A DNA stretch of 64,000 nucleotides from Comamonas serinivorans (GTDB taxonomy: Bacteria > Pseudomonadota > Gammaproteobacteria > Burkholderiales > Burkholderiaceae_C): positions 1,302,001-1,366,000 of the forward strand of contig NZ_CP021455.1 in NCBI RefSeq assembly GCF_002158865.1. Reading direction: 5' to 3'. The notes beneath the pieces are model-generated. The model was not told where the DNA came from. It did not search any database and saw only the letters and a program-made list of their open reading frames with translations. A program made the translations under genes and the position numbers. This document shows positions 26,057-34,516 of the stretch, piece by piece; positions within the stretch are counted from its first letter, which is position 1, and each line of letters begins with the position of its first letter.

Positions 26057-27601
26057 TCAGCGCGTGGCGCCTTGGTCAACGGGGGCCACGGGCGTGCGCC
26101 AGCTCGGCAGCAGCGCCTCGGGCGGCGTGGGGGCGCGCCCCAGCGCGGCCTGCAGGGCACCGGACGCGGTGGCGTTGGGCGTGCGCATCAGCGTCCACGA
26201 GGCGCTGCACCAGGGCGACACCGGCACCACGTCGCCCAGCCACGCGGTGACCTGGCTGAACCATTCGGGTTGCACCAGCTGCCGTGCCGGCGGCAAGCCC
26301 AGCTGGGCGCGCAGGCTGGCGATGAAGTCGGCCATGCTCAGCGCCCGGGCGCCGCCCAGCGCCAACAGGCCGGTGGCGGGCGACCCCGGTGCGGCGAACG
26401 GGGCTGGCCAGGCCTCGCCCAGCGCCAGCCGAACCACGGCCTCGGCCAGCTCTGCCACGGCCAGCGGCTGAATCGGCTGGGTGTGCGCGGCCCGCGGCAG
26501 GGGCAGCACCGGCAGGCGGGCCAGCGCCATGAAGAGCGCGCTGGACTGCCCTCCGCGACCGAACACCAGGCTGGGGCGCAGCACCAGGCCGTCGAGCTGG
26601 CCGGCCGCGGTCAAGCCCAGCAGGTGCGCATCGGCGTCGCGCTTGGTGCGCGCATAGGCGGTGTCGTTGTCGGCGATGCCCAGTGCCGACACCTGCACCA
26701 CGCGCCGCACGCCGGCCTGGGCGCAGGCCGTGAACAGGGCGCGCGGCGCGTCGGCGTGCAAGGCCTGCAGCGAACGGCCGGGCCGGTCGCGCAGCGCGCC
26801 CACGGCGTTGATGACGAGGTCCACGGGCTGGCCGCTGGCGGGGTCGCTGAGCCACGGCCGCCAGGCCTGGGGCTGCGTCATCTGGCTGAAGGGGCAGGCG
26901 GGCCGGCTGCTGCGGCTGGCGCCGATGACGTGGTGGCCGCGCGCGCGCAAGGCGGCGGCGATGTGGCGGCCGATGAAGCCGCTGGCACCGGTCACGAGGA
27001 TGGTTCGCGGGTGATCGGCGCCGTGGCCGTCAGGCGGTGTGGCGCTGGCGGTGACGCCCGGTGAGGCGGGCTCCGGCGCCAGGCTGGCCAGGGCGGTGGT
27101 CTGGGCCGGGTCTGGTGTGTGCGGGGGCAGCTCGCACCGGCCGGCGGAGCAGGTCTGGCTGCGCTGGGCTGCGGCCAGGGCCGCCCGGCGCGCCGCGCGC
27201 TCGAACAGCGGGGCGATCAGCCAGGCCGGCAGCCGCTGTCGGTACCGGGCCACCCAGGGGTAGAGGCGCCGGCTCAGGCCGCCCAGCAGCGGGTGGGCCA
27301 GCGCCCGCTGAACGGGGTCCAGCCCGACCGCGTGGTAGAGCACGCGAAACGCATCGACGCCGCTGAACACGCGCCCGCCCGCGTCCTGGCAATGCATGGC
27401 CTGCATCAGGTCGGCGCGGCCCACGGGCCCGCTGGCGAAGTCGGGCGCGCTGCAGTCGACGAACCGCAGGCGCTGTTGCAGGTCGCGCACCCGCAGGTTG
27501 GTCATCTCGGCCGCGCACAGGCGGCAGCTGGCGTCGTAGTACACCTGAACCGGCCACTGCAGCGAGGCCAGGACGAGCGGGGCAGCGTGTGTGTGATTCA
27601 T
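26057..27601 (-). CDS. DUF393 (DCC thiol-disulfide oxidoreductase) and NAD(P)-binding SDR fusion
   Basis: A two-domain protein of 514 residues. Residues about 15-130 form a DUF393 domain with the active-site-like VYYDASCRLCAAEMTNLRV. After a Pro/Ala-rich linker, an extended-SDR Rossmann domain starts at ILVTGASGFIGRHIAAALRA (about residue 200). AYARTKRDADAHLLGL supplies the YxxxK pair, and VVQVSALGI the strand before it, as in NDUFA9-like epimerase-fold proteins. ATG 27601 is preferred over a longer frame because a palindromic operator lies 7-28 bases upstream. No Shine-Dalgarno sequence is visible, so the message may be leaderless or nearly so. Confidence 0.85.
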   Translation of the reverse strand: MNHTHAAPLVLASLQWPVQVYYDASCRLCAAEMTNLRVRDLQQRLRFVDCSAPDFASGPVGRADLMQAMHCQDAGGRVFSGVDAFRVLYHAVGLDPVQRALAHPLLGGLSRRLYPWVARYRQRLPAWLIAPLFERAARRAALAAAQRSQTCSAGRCELPPHTPDPAQTTALASLAPEPASPGVTASATPPDGHGADHPRTILVTGASGFIGRHIAAALRARGHHVIGASRSSRPACPFSQMTQPQAWRPWLSDPASGQPVDLVINAVGALRDRPGRSLQALHADAPRALFTACAQAGVRRVVQVSALGIADNDTAYARTKRDADAHLLGLTAAGQLDGLVLRPSLVFGRGGQSSALFMALARLPVLPLPRAAHTQPIQPLAVAELAEAVVRLALGEAWPAPFAAPGSPATGLLALGGARALSMADFIASLRAQLGLPPARQLVQPEWFSQVTAWLGDVVPVSPWCSASWTLMRTPNATASGALQAALGRAPTPPEALLPSWRTPVAPVDQGATR

Positions 27602-27607
27602 TTGTGT

Positions 27608-27629
27608 AATTTCAGTCAAAACAGAAATT
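27608..27629. promoter_or_regulatory. Operator A of the GbsR-type regulator
   Basis: Palindrome with arms ATTTCAGT and ACAGAAAT separated by four bases, just upstream of the DUF393-SDR start. It matches operator B ahead of the regulator gene at 20 of 21 positions, so both promoters are probably controlled by the same protein. Confidence 0.8.
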
Positions 27630-27724
27630 AATGACCCAAAAAAGCCGAGCCGGGATGATGCCGGCATGGCCTGCCCACGGGTGAGCCAGGCCAGCGGGAT
27701 CGACAGGGCAGCGCGCGGCGCGGC

Positions 27725-28258
27725 TCACGAGGCGTCTCCCCCGCGCACGAACTTCTGGATGCTGGCCCCCAGGCTCAAGACCTTGACCAGCGTGCCGGGC
27801 GACAGCCGCAGCATTTCGTCGGACCAGCGGTTGAGCTGGTCCATGAGTTCGCAGGTGGCGCGCAGGCGGTCTTGCGCATCGGGCGGCTCGTTGGCGAAAT
27901 CGGGGCGGTCGCACAAGGCCTGCAGCAGCTGGGTGGTGGGGGTGAACTCGCGCTCCTTGCGGCCCTTGACCACGACGCGGAACAGCTCCCACACGTCGGA
28001 CGTGGTCTCGAAGTAATCGCGCCGGTCACCCAGCACCTGCGAAGTGCGCACCAGGTTCCAGCTCTGCAGCTCGCGCAGGCTGGTGCTGACGTTGGAGCGC
28101 GCCACCTTCAGGGTCTCGGCCAGGGCCTCGGCATGCAGGGGCTTGCCATGGATGAACAGCAGCGCATGGATTTGCGCCACCGTGCGGTTCACGCCCCAGG
28201 CCGTGCCCATTTCGCCCCAGTGGGTGATGAATCGCTGTTGAATCTCGCTCAGTTCCAT
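27725..28258 (-). CDS. GbsR/MarR-type transcriptional regulator
   Basis: A 177-residue winged-helix protein. The N-terminal opening IQQRFITHWGEMGTAWGVNR is typical of the GbsR group, and the recognition region is ALAETLKVARSNVSTSLREL followed by QVLGDRRDYFE (wing). The C-terminal helices would dimerise. It lies upstream of, and in the same direction as, the DUF393-SDR and DoxX-like genes. Two matching palindromes, one in front of each transcription unit, point to autoregulation and control of the downstream genes. Confidence 0.9.
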   Translation of the reverse strand: MELSEIQQRFITHWGEMGTAWGVNRTVAQIHALLFIHGKPLHAEALAETLKVARSNVSTSLRELQSWNLVRTSQVLGDRRDYFETTSDVWELFRVVVKGRKEREFTPTTQLLQALCDRPDFANEPPDAQDRLRATCELMDQLNRWSDEMLRLSPGTLVKVLSLGASIQKFVRGGDAS

Positions 28259-28282
28259 GCGGCGCAGTTTATCTGGTCTGTC

Positions 28283-28304
28283 ATTTCAGTCAATACAGAA
28301 ATTT
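28283..28304. promoter_or_regulatory. Operator B of the GbsR-type regulator
   Basis: Same palindrome as operator A (ATTTCAGT, four bases, ACAGAAAT), placed 25 bases upstream of the regulator's own start. Confidence 0.8.
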
Positions 28305-28634
28305 AAAAGAGCAAGCCCTCCGATCTCACAGCAGGGCATGAGCCGCAGGGTTCGAGCATCAGCGGATGCTGGGCATGGGGGTCCACCCGCTCCAGGGCTT
28401 GAAGCGGTGCAGGGGACGGCACCCATCCACCGCGTCAGCCGCCTGTGCCGGTCCGCCCCGATCCACCACCCAGCGGGCGCTGCGGTGTGTGCGGGTGCAC
28501 GGCATGCGCGGGTGAGGCCTGCTGGTCGATCCGGCCACGTGCGCGGGCGAGCGGCTCCACGAGACCAGGCGCCGCGTTCTGTGCAGGGGCGATGCAGGTC
28601 ACGGCTCGCGGGACGGAGGTGTTTGGCATCTGCA

Positions 28635-28686
28635 TGGGTATGCATCCCTTCTCGTTTTCAGAGAAACGGCCATGGGGTGATACTGC
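28635..28686. repeat. 52-bp palindromic element, copy 8
   Basis: Ends TGGGTAT and ATACTGC, core CGTTTTCAGAGAAACGG. It lies 38 bases beyond the 3' end of the LysR gene. Confidence 0.9.
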
Positions 28687-28723
28687 CTTCATCCATGCGA
28701 TGCCAACACGCGCCGCCGGCTGC

Positions 28724-29674
28724 TCAAGCCTCGCGGTGCGCCAGCAGGAAGTCGATGCAGGTGCGCACGGCCCGCGTCTGGTGGCGGCCGGGCAGCCAGC
28801 ACAGGGCAATGCGCTGGCCGAAGATGGACAGCTGCCAGTCGGCCAGCAGGTGCACGACCTCGCCGCTGGCCATTTCGCTGGCCACCACGTAGTCGGGCAC
28901 CAGGCCCACGCCCAGGTCGGCCAGGATGGCCTGGCGCAGGAAGGGGAAGTGCTCCGAGATCAGCGAGGCCTCCAGCATGACCTCGTGCTGCTCGGCCTTG
29001 CCGCGCTCGCCTTGCCAGGCGCGCAGGCGCACGTGGCGCCCCGGCACGCTGGCCGTGATCAGGGGCACGCTGCGCAGCGCCTGGGGCGTGGTCGGCGCGC
29101 CGTGCTGGGCGATCCAGCGGCGCGTGGCGCAGACCAGGTAGCGCACGCGGCCCATGTCGCGCGCGACCACGTTGGGCGGCGGCTCGTGCAGGATGCGCAC
29201 GGCCACGTCCACGTCGTCGCGGATGAGGTCATCGACGCGGTTTTCGAACAGCACGTCGAGCACGATGGCCGGGTAGGCGCGCTTGAAGGCGATCAGCCAG
29301 TCGCTCATCACCATCTGCCCATAGCCGCTGGGCACGGCCAGGCCGACGCGGCCCTGCAGGCCCTGGCCCAGGGTGGCGATGGTCTCGCGCGCGGCCAGCA
29401 TCTCGTTGCGGATGACCTGGGCGTGCTCGTACAGGCGCTGGCCGATTTCGGTGGGCTCGACACGCCGCGTGGTGCGGCGCACCAGCTGCACGCCCGCGGC
29501 TTTTTCCAGCTGGTTCAGGTGGTAGCTGACGTTGGCGCGGCTGGTCTTGAGGCGCTGGGCGGCTTGGCTGAGGTTGCCTGCATCGAGGATGTCGACCAGC
29601 AGCGTGAGGCCGGCCAGCTCGACCTGGGGCAGCGCGTCGGCGGCGGCGGGGCTGGACGAAGCGGTGCGTGCCAT
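28724..29674 (-). CDS. LysR-family regulator divergent from gcdH
   Basis: A 316-residue LysR-type protein. The N-terminal HTH reads GNLSQAAQRLKTSRANVSYH, followed by the linker helix and an effector domain (VPSGYGQMVMSDWLIAFKRA to the DLGVGLVPDYVVA segment). It is transcribed away from glutaryl-CoA dehydrogenase across a 122-base AT-rich spacer, an arrangement in which such regulators usually control the divergent gene. Glutarate or glutaryl-CoA responsiveness is inferred from this position only. Confidence 0.92.
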   Translation of the reverse strand: MARTASSSPAAADALPQVELAGLTLLVDILDAGNLSQAAQRLKTSRANVSYHLNQLEKAAGVQLVRRTTRRVEPTEIGQRLYEHAQVIRNEMLAARETIATLGQGLQGRVGLAVPSGYGQMVMSDWLIAFKRAYPAIVLDVLFENRVDDLIRDDVDVAVRILHEPPPNVVARDMGRVRYLVCATRRWIAQHGAPTTPQALRSVPLITASVPGRHVRLRAWQGERGKAEQHEVMLEASLISEHFPFLRQAILADLGVGLVPDYVVASEMASGEVVHLLADWQLSIFGQRIALCWLPGRHQTRAVRTCIDFLLAHREA

Positions 29675-29679
29675 GTGTG

Positions 29680-29729
29680 ATTGTCAAAAATAATATGACG
29701 TTGTGTTCATGAATTATGCAATTGTCAAA
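29680..29729. promoter_or_regulatory. Repeated motif in the lysR-gcdH spacer
   Basis: Direct repeats ATTGTCAAA at 29680 and 29721, 41 bp apart (about four helical turns), flanking an AT-rich inverted pair ATAAT / ATTAT. The spacing suits cooperative binding by the LysR-type protein. Confidence 0.45.
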
Positions 29730-29796
29730 GTTTCTTCGCGGCTGGACAATCCGCACCGTCGCTGACTCAGCAGCACGTTCATTCAAGGAGATTCAC

Positions 29797-30993
29797 ATGT
29801 CGGACGCCGGTTTTCAGTGGGATGACCCCTTTCACCTCGATCAGCAGCTCACCGAAGACGAGCGCATGATCCGCGACGCCGCCCGCGCCTACTGCCGCGA
29901 CAAGCTGGCCACGCGCGTGCAGGCCATGTTCCGCAACGAGTCGGTCGACACCAGCATCTTCCGCGAGATGGGCGAGCTGGGCCTGCTCGGCCCCACCATC
30001 CCGACCGAGTACGGCGGCGCCGGCCTCAATTACGTGAGCTACGGCCTGGTGGCGCGCGAGATCGAGTACATCGACTCGGGCTACCGCTCCATGGCCTCGG
30101 TGCAGTCCTCGCTGGTGATGGTGCCGATCAACGAATTCGGCACGGAAGCGCAAAAGCAGAAGTACCTGCCCAAGCTGGCCTCGGGCGAGTTCATCGGCTG
30201 CTTCGGCCTGACCGAGCCCGACCACGGCTCCGACCCCGGCTCCATGGCCACCCGCGCCTACAAGGTCGACGGCGGCTACAAGCTCAAGGGCAGCAAGATG
30301 TGGATCACCAACTCGCCGATCGCCGACGTGTTCGTGGTCTGGGCCAAGGAGGTCGAGACCAACGGCACCGTGGGCCCCATCCGCGGCTTTGTGCTGGAAA
30401 AAGGCATGAAGGGCCTGTCGGCGCCGGCCATCCACGGCAAGGTCGGCCTGCGTGCCTCCATCACCGGCGAAATCGTCATGGACGATGTGTTCGTGCCCGA
30501 AGAAAACGCCTTCCCCGAAGTGCGCGGTCTGAAGGGCCCGTTCACCTGCCTGAACAGCGCCCGCTTCGGCATCGCCTGGGGCGCCATGGGGGCGGCCGAG
30601 TTCTGCTGGCACACCGCTCGCCAGTACACGCTGGACCGCAAGCAGTTTGGCCGCCCGCTGGCCGCCAACCAGCTGATCCAGAAAAAGCTGGCCGACATGC
30701 AGACCGAAATCACGCTGGGCCTGCAAGCCGCGCTGCGCGTGGGCCGCATGAAGGACGAGCACCAGAACGTGATCGAGATCACCTCGCTGATCAAGCGCAA
30801 CAACTGCGGCAAGTCGCTGGACATCGCCCGCCTGGCGCGCGACATGATGGGCGGCAACGGCATCAGCGACGAGTTCGGTGTGGCCCGCCACCTGGTGAAC
30901 CTGGAGGTGGTGAACACCTACGAAGGCACGCACGACGTGCACGCGCTGATCCTGGGCCGCGCCCAGACCGGCATCCCCGCCTTCGCGAACTGA
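29797..30993 (+). CDS. gcdH: Glutaryl-CoA dehydrogenase (acyl-CoA dehydrogenase family)
   Basis: A 398-residue FAD enzyme that oxidises and decarboxylates glutaryl-CoA to crotonyl-CoA in lysine, tryptophan and glutarate breakdown. Hallmarks are FGLTEPDHGSDPGSMATRAY, then SKMWITNSPIADVFVVWAK and the C-terminal EVVNTYEGTHDVHALILGRA, where the Glu is the catalytic base. Length and the DDPFHLDQQLTEDERMIRD start match the family. AAGGAG precedes the ATG by six bases. It is alone in its transcription unit; no CoA-transferase gene (gcdG) follows. Confidence 0.94.
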   Translation: MSDAGFQWDDPFHLDQQLTEDERMIRDAARAYCRDKLATRVQAMFRNESVDTSIFREMGELGLLGPTIPTEYGGAGLNYVSYGLVAREIEYIDSGYRSMASVQSSLVMVPINEFGTEAQKQKYLPKLASGEFIGCFGLTEPDHGSDPGSMATRAYKVDGGYKLKGSKMWITNSPIADVFVVWAKEVETNGTVGPIRGFVLEKGMKGLSAPAIHGKVGLRASITGEIVMDDVFVPEENAFPEVRGLKGPFTCLNSARFGIAWGAMGAAEFCWHTARQYTLDRKQFGRPLAANQLIQKKLADMQTEITLGLQAALRVGRMKDEHQNVIEITSLIKRNNCGKSLDIARLARDMMGGNGISDEFGVARHLVNLEVVNTYEGTHDVHALILGRAQTGIPAFAN

Positions 30994-31079
30994 GGGCGGC
31001 GCCGCGGCACGCTGGGCCCATGCCCGCGGACCGCGTGCGGGCAGGGGCCCACTGCCTCTGCCCAAGTCAATGGTGAAGC

Positions 31080-31131
31080 GGAGTATGGGCCAGTTGCCGT
31101 TCAAAATTGAACGGCAATTGGCCCATACTGC
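31080..31131. repeat. 52-bp palindromic element, copy 9 (best-preserved)
   Basis: Ends GGAGTAT and ATACTGC. It is nearly a perfect hairpin over its full length: GGGCCAGTTGCCGTTCAA pairs with TTGAACGGCAATTGGCCC. It lies between the converging gcdH and phhA genes. Confidence 0.95.
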
Positions 31132-31206
31132 TTCTGGCTTGCTGCCAGCTGTGCCGACGTCCCTCGAGGCCTGTTGGCCGGGTCCGAGGCGTCAGACCCC
31201 GGGCGT

Positions 31207-32124
31207 TCAGCCGCCGCGCCGGGCGCGGTGGTAGGCCCCGGTGCCGGCCTGCAGCACGGTGTCGCCGGGTGTCAGCGCCCCGGGCTCCAGCTCGCCGGCC
31301 GCGGCCGCCTCGGCGTAGTGGGGCGCAAAGTCGATGCGCGCCAGCTCCAGCAGCGCATCCAGGCTGTCGAGGACGAAGTAGCTTTCCTGAAAGTCGTCGA
31401 TGCGGTAGCGCGTGCGCATGACGCGGCTCAGGTCGAAGGCGATGCGGTGGGGCGAGGCATCGTCCAGCGCAAAGCGCGTTTCGGTGGCCGATGACACGAT
31501 GCCCGCGCCATAGATGCGCAGCGCGCCGTCTTCGCGCACCAGGCCGAATTCCACCGTGTACCAGTAGACCCGGGCCAGCTGATCGAGCACGCCCAGCCGC
31601 TGGGCATGCAGGCCGCCGCGGCCGTAGGCCTGGATGTAGTCGGCCATGAGCGGGTTCATCAGCATGGGCACGTGGCCGAACACGTCGTGGAACACGTCGG
31701 GCTCTTCGAGGTAATCCAGCTGGTCGGCGCGGCGGATGAACTGGCCGGCCGGAAAGCGGCGGTTGGCCAGGTGCTCGAAGAACACCGCATCGGGCACCAG
31801 GCCGGGCACGGCCACCACCTGCCAGCCGGTGCGGCGCATCAGCACCTCGGACAGGCGCTCGAAGTCGGGGATCTGGTCGTGCCGGATCGGCAGCTCGCGC
31901 ATGCCCTGCACGAACGCGGCGCAGGCGCGGCCCGGCAGCAGCCGGCTCTGCCGCTCGAACAGCGTCTGCCAGATGGCGTGGTCGGCGGCGCTGTAGCGGG
32001 CCCAGTCCTGCGCGATGGTCCAGTCCGGCCGCTCGGGCGGCTGGTTGCCGGCCAGACCGTGTTTGGCGGGCGCCGGGCTGGCCGCGGCACCGGCCTCGCG
32101 CAGCGGGCGAGCGGCGGCGGCCAT
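31207..32124 (-). CDS. phhA: Phenylalanine 4-monooxygenase
   Basis: A 305-residue, iron- and pterin-dependent enzyme converting phenylalanine to tyrosine. The iron ligands are in PDVFHDVFGHVPMLMNPLMA (two His) and RVYWYTVEFGLVRE (Glu). RRTGWQVVAVPGLVPDAVFF is the pterin-side segment. The N-terminal Ala-rich extension is typical of proteobacterial members. It begins 3 bases after the hppD stop, so the two act together: phenylalanine to tyrosine, and hydroxyphenylpyruvate to homogentisate. Confidence 0.95.
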   Translation of the reverse strand: MAAAARPLREAGAAASPAPAKHGLAGNQPPERPDWTIAQDWARYSAADHAIWQTLFERQSRLLPGRACAAFVQGMRELPIRHDQIPDFERLSEVLMRRTGWQVVAVPGLVPDAVFFEHLANRRFPAGQFIRRADQLDYLEEPDVFHDVFGHVPMLMNPLMADYIQAYGRGGLHAQRLGVLDQLARVYWYTVEFGLVREDGALRIYGAGIVSSATETRFALDDASPHRIAFDLSRVMRTRYRIDDFQESYFVLDSLDALLELARIDFAPHYAEAAAAGELEPGALTPGDTVLQAGTGAYHRARRGG

Positions 32125-32127
32125 GGT

Positions 32128-33210
32128 TCAGCCCGCCTGGCCCAGCACGCCGCGGCGCACCTGGTCGCGCTCGATGGACTGGAACAGCGCCTTGAAGTTG
32201 CCTTCGCCAAAGCCGCTGTCGCCGCGCCGCTCGATGAACTCGAAGAACACCGGGCCCAGCAGCGTCTGCGAGAAGATCTGCAGCAGCAGGCGCGGCTGGC
32301 CGCCCTCGGTGCTGCCGTCGAGCAGGATGCCGCGCGCCTGCAGCGCCGGCACGGACACGCCGTGGCCCGGCAGGCGCTCGCCCAGCATCTCGTAGTAGAC
32401 GTCGTTGGGCGAGGGCATGAGTGGGATGCCAGCCATTTGCAGCGCATCGACCGTTGCGGTCAGGTCGTCGCACAGCAGCGCCACGTGCTGGATGCCCTCG
32501 CCGTTGAACTGCAGCAGGAACTCCTCGATTTGTCCGGTGCCGCCCTTGGACGATTCCTCGTTCAGCGGGATGCGGATGAGGCCGTCGGGCGCCGTCATGG
32601 CCTTGGACGTGAGGCCGGTGTATTCGCCCTGGATGTCGAAGTAGCGGATCTCGCGGAAGTTGAACAGCCGTTCGTAGAACGCGGCCCAGTGCGCCATGCG
32701 GCCGCGGTAGACGTTGTGCGTGAGGTGGTCGACGACCTTGAGGCCGTGGCCCACGGGGTGACGGTCCACGCCGGGCAGCCACTTGAAGTCGATGTCGTAG
32801 ATGGATTCGCCGTCCTCGAAGCGGTCGATCAGGTACAGCGGCATGCCGCCGATGCCTTTGACGGCGGGCAGCCGCAGCTCCATGGGGCCGGTCGGCAGCT
32901 CGATGGGCTGGGCGCCCAGCTCGAGCGCGCGTCGGTAGGCCAGGTGCGAATCGCGCACGCGAAACGCCAGCCCGCAGGCGCTGGGCCCGTGCTCGGCGGC
33001 GAAGTAGCCGGCCAGGCTGTGGGGCTCGCGGTTGACGATGAAGTTGATGCCGCCCTGGCGGTACAGCAGCACGTCTTTCGAGCGGTGCTCGGCCACGCGC
33101 GTGAAGCCCATCTTCTCGAACAAGGGCTCCAACACGTTGGCTTGCGGCGAGGCAAATTCCACGAACTCGAAGCCACACAGGCCCATGGGGTTGTCGAACA
33201 GGTCGGTCAT
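32128..33210 (-). CDS. hppD: 4-hydroxyphenylpyruvate dioxygenase
   Basis: A 360-residue Fe(II) dioxygenase of the vicinal-oxygen-chelate fold, making homogentisate. It starts FDNPMGLCGFEFVEFASP. Metal-ligand regions are HPVGHGLKVVDHLTHNVY, EGIQHVALLCDDL and the final PVFFEFIERRGDSGFGEGNF. GGGAG lies five bases upstream of ATG 33210, so this start is preferred over one six codons earlier. The downstream homogentisate genes (hmgA, maiA, fahA) are not in the window. Confidence 0.95.
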   Translation of the reverse strand: MTDLFDNPMGLCGFEFVEFASPQANVLEPLFEKMGFTRVAEHRSKDVLLYRQGGINFIVNREPHSLAGYFAAEHGPSACGLAFRVRDSHLAYRRALELGAQPIELPTGPMELRLPAVKGIGGMPLYLIDRFEDGESIYDIDFKWLPGVDRHPVGHGLKVVDHLTHNVYRGRMAHWAAFYERLFNFREIRYFDIQGEYTGLTSKAMTAPDGLIRIPLNEESSKGGTGQIEEFLLQFNGEGIQHVALLCDDLTATVDALQMAGIPLMPSPNDVYYEMLGERLPGHGVSVPALQARGILLDGSTEGGQPRLLLQIFSQTLLGPVFFEFIERRGDSGFGEGNFKALFQSIERDQVRRGVLGQAG

Positions 33211-33326
33211 GTCGTCTCCCGGCGTCAATGCGCCACTGCATGGCCGGACTTTGGCACGATCTGCAAGGCTTTGGAAGCGCAGTGACTCTGGGGCCGAGGA
33301 GGGCTGTCGAGGTATAGACTGATCAA

Positions 33327-33378
33327 GCAGTATTGCTCAATCCTCGTTGTTGATGCATCGGAAATCGATGCATACCCC
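33327..33378. repeat. 52-bp palindromic element, copy 10
   Basis: Ends GCAGTAT and ATACCCC, inner CGTTGTTGATGCATCGG. It lies between hppD and the IclR gene. Confidence 0.82.
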
Positions 33379-33405
33379 AAATTGATAAACCGATGACCCG
33401 CCAGC

Positions 33406-34323
33406 TCAGGCGGGGCGGTTCTGCAGCAGGCTGGAGATGTGCCGGGCCGCGGCCAGCAGCGGCTGCACCATGCGCTCGCGCATCGCATCGGCCCGGGTGC
33501 GGTTGGCCTGGCCCGAGAGGTTGATGGCGGCGATGGTCTGGCCGCTGCGGTTGACGATGGGGGCGGCCAGCGAGATCAGGCCTTCTTCCAGCTCCTGGTC
33601 GACCAGGCACCAGCCCTGCCGGCGCGCCTCGTCCACGCGTGCCAGGATGGCCTCGACCTCGGTCACGGTGCTGGCCGTGTGCTGGGGGCGGGGCGTGGCC
33701 TGCAGCAGCTCGCGCGCCGCGTCGGGGGGCAGGCCGGCCAGCAGCACGCGGCCCATGGAGGTGCAGTAGGCCGGCAGGCGCGAGCCCGTGCCCAGGCTCA
33801 CGCGCATGATCTTGCGCGTGGACACGCGCAGCACGTAGACGATGTCGGCGCCGTCCAGCACGCTGGCCGAGCTGGATTCGCCCATGGCTTCGGACAGGTC
33901 CTCCATCACCGGCTCGGCCAGGTTCCACAGCGGCAGGGTGGACAGGTAGGCGAAGCCCAGGTCCAGGATGCGCGGCGTGAGCCGGAACAGCCGGCCGTCG
34001 CTGTCCACATAGCCCAGGGCCTGCAGCGTCAGCAGGATGCGGCGCGCGCCGGCCCGCGTGAGGCCCGTGGCGGCGGCCATGCTGGTCAGGCTGTGGGCCG
34101 GCGCCTGCGCCGTGAAGGCGCGGATGACCGCCAGGCCGCGTGCGAACGACTGCACGTAGGAATCCGAGGGGCGCTGCTCGCCGGCTGAATCGGCCGACCC
34201 GGCCAGGGCGCCCGCAGCTTCAACACCGAGGTCAGGCCGGGCCCCCCCGGGCAACGTGGCGGTCGCACGCGGGCGGCGAGGCGGGGATGACGCGGGCGGC
34301 AGGGCAGGCGGTTTAGGCGGCAT
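33406..34323 (-). CDS. IclR-family regulator of the pca cluster (PcaR/PcaU-like)
   Basis: A 305-residue IclR protein. After a Pro/Ala-rich start, the family opening SDSYVQSFARGLAVIRAF leads into the HTH (SLTSMAAATGLTRAGARRIL), and the effector domain contains LRVSTRKIMRVSLGTGSRLP, then AYCTSMGRVLLAGL and ISLAAPIVNRSG. It is divergent from pcaIJ and three GTTCGC-type half-sites lie between them. It most likely activates the beta-ketoadipate genes in response to a pathway intermediate. A TTG two codons upstream of the chosen ATG is a possible start. Confidence 0.9.
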   Translation of the reverse strand: MPPKPPALPPASSPPRRPRATATLPGGARPDLGVEAAGALAGSADSAGEQRPSDSYVQSFARGLAVIRAFTAQAPAHSLTSMAAATGLTRAGARRILLTLQALGYVDSDGRLFRLTPRILDLGFAYLSTLPLWNLAEPVMEDLSEAMGESSSASVLDGADIVYVLRVSTRKIMRVSLGTGSRLPAYCTSMGRVLLAGLPPDAARELLQATPRPQHTASTVTEVEAILARVDEARRQGWCLVDQELEEGLISLAAPIVNRSGQTIAAINLSGQANRTRADAMRERMVQPLLAAARHISSLLQNRPA

Positions 34324-34384
34324 GGACAAGCGGGCGGCTCACAAAGTGGACACAAGCGCTCGGCTTGCGGATAAAATTCTTTAG

Positions 34385-34409
34385 GCGAACAAGAGTTCGC
34401 ATGACGAAC
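34385..34409. promoter_or_regulatory. IclR-type operator upstream of pcaI
   Basis: GCGAAC, four bases, GTTCGC (perfect inverted pair) followed three bases later by a third half-site ACGAAC in direct orientation. Two inverted plus one direct half-site is the arrangement described for PcaU/PobR-type IclR regulators. It lies 108 bases upstream of the pcaI ATG. Confidence 0.72.
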
Positions 34410-34516
34410 AAATTATCGGCCGCCCATAGCCGGCTTGGCAAGTGTTCCGCAGTGTTCCAATGGGCAGGCCCGGCCTGTGCTGCGGCCCCGCCCGTTTTCC
34501 TTTGGAGACATCCCTC

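Larger units (their letters stand above)
28259..28723. other. Intergenic region between GbsR-type and LysR genes
   Basis: About 465 bases. It contains operator B close to the GbsR-type gene and a 52-bp palindrome near the 3' end of the LysR gene. The middle has no convincing coding sequence. Confidence 0.5.

Noticed and set aside
31080..31131. Reading the 52-bp palindromes as ordinary terminators
   Set aside because: They lack a T tract, have a fixed length, occur upstream of genes and inside coding sequence, and keep specific bases at fixed positions. A terminator role is not excluded but does not explain them.
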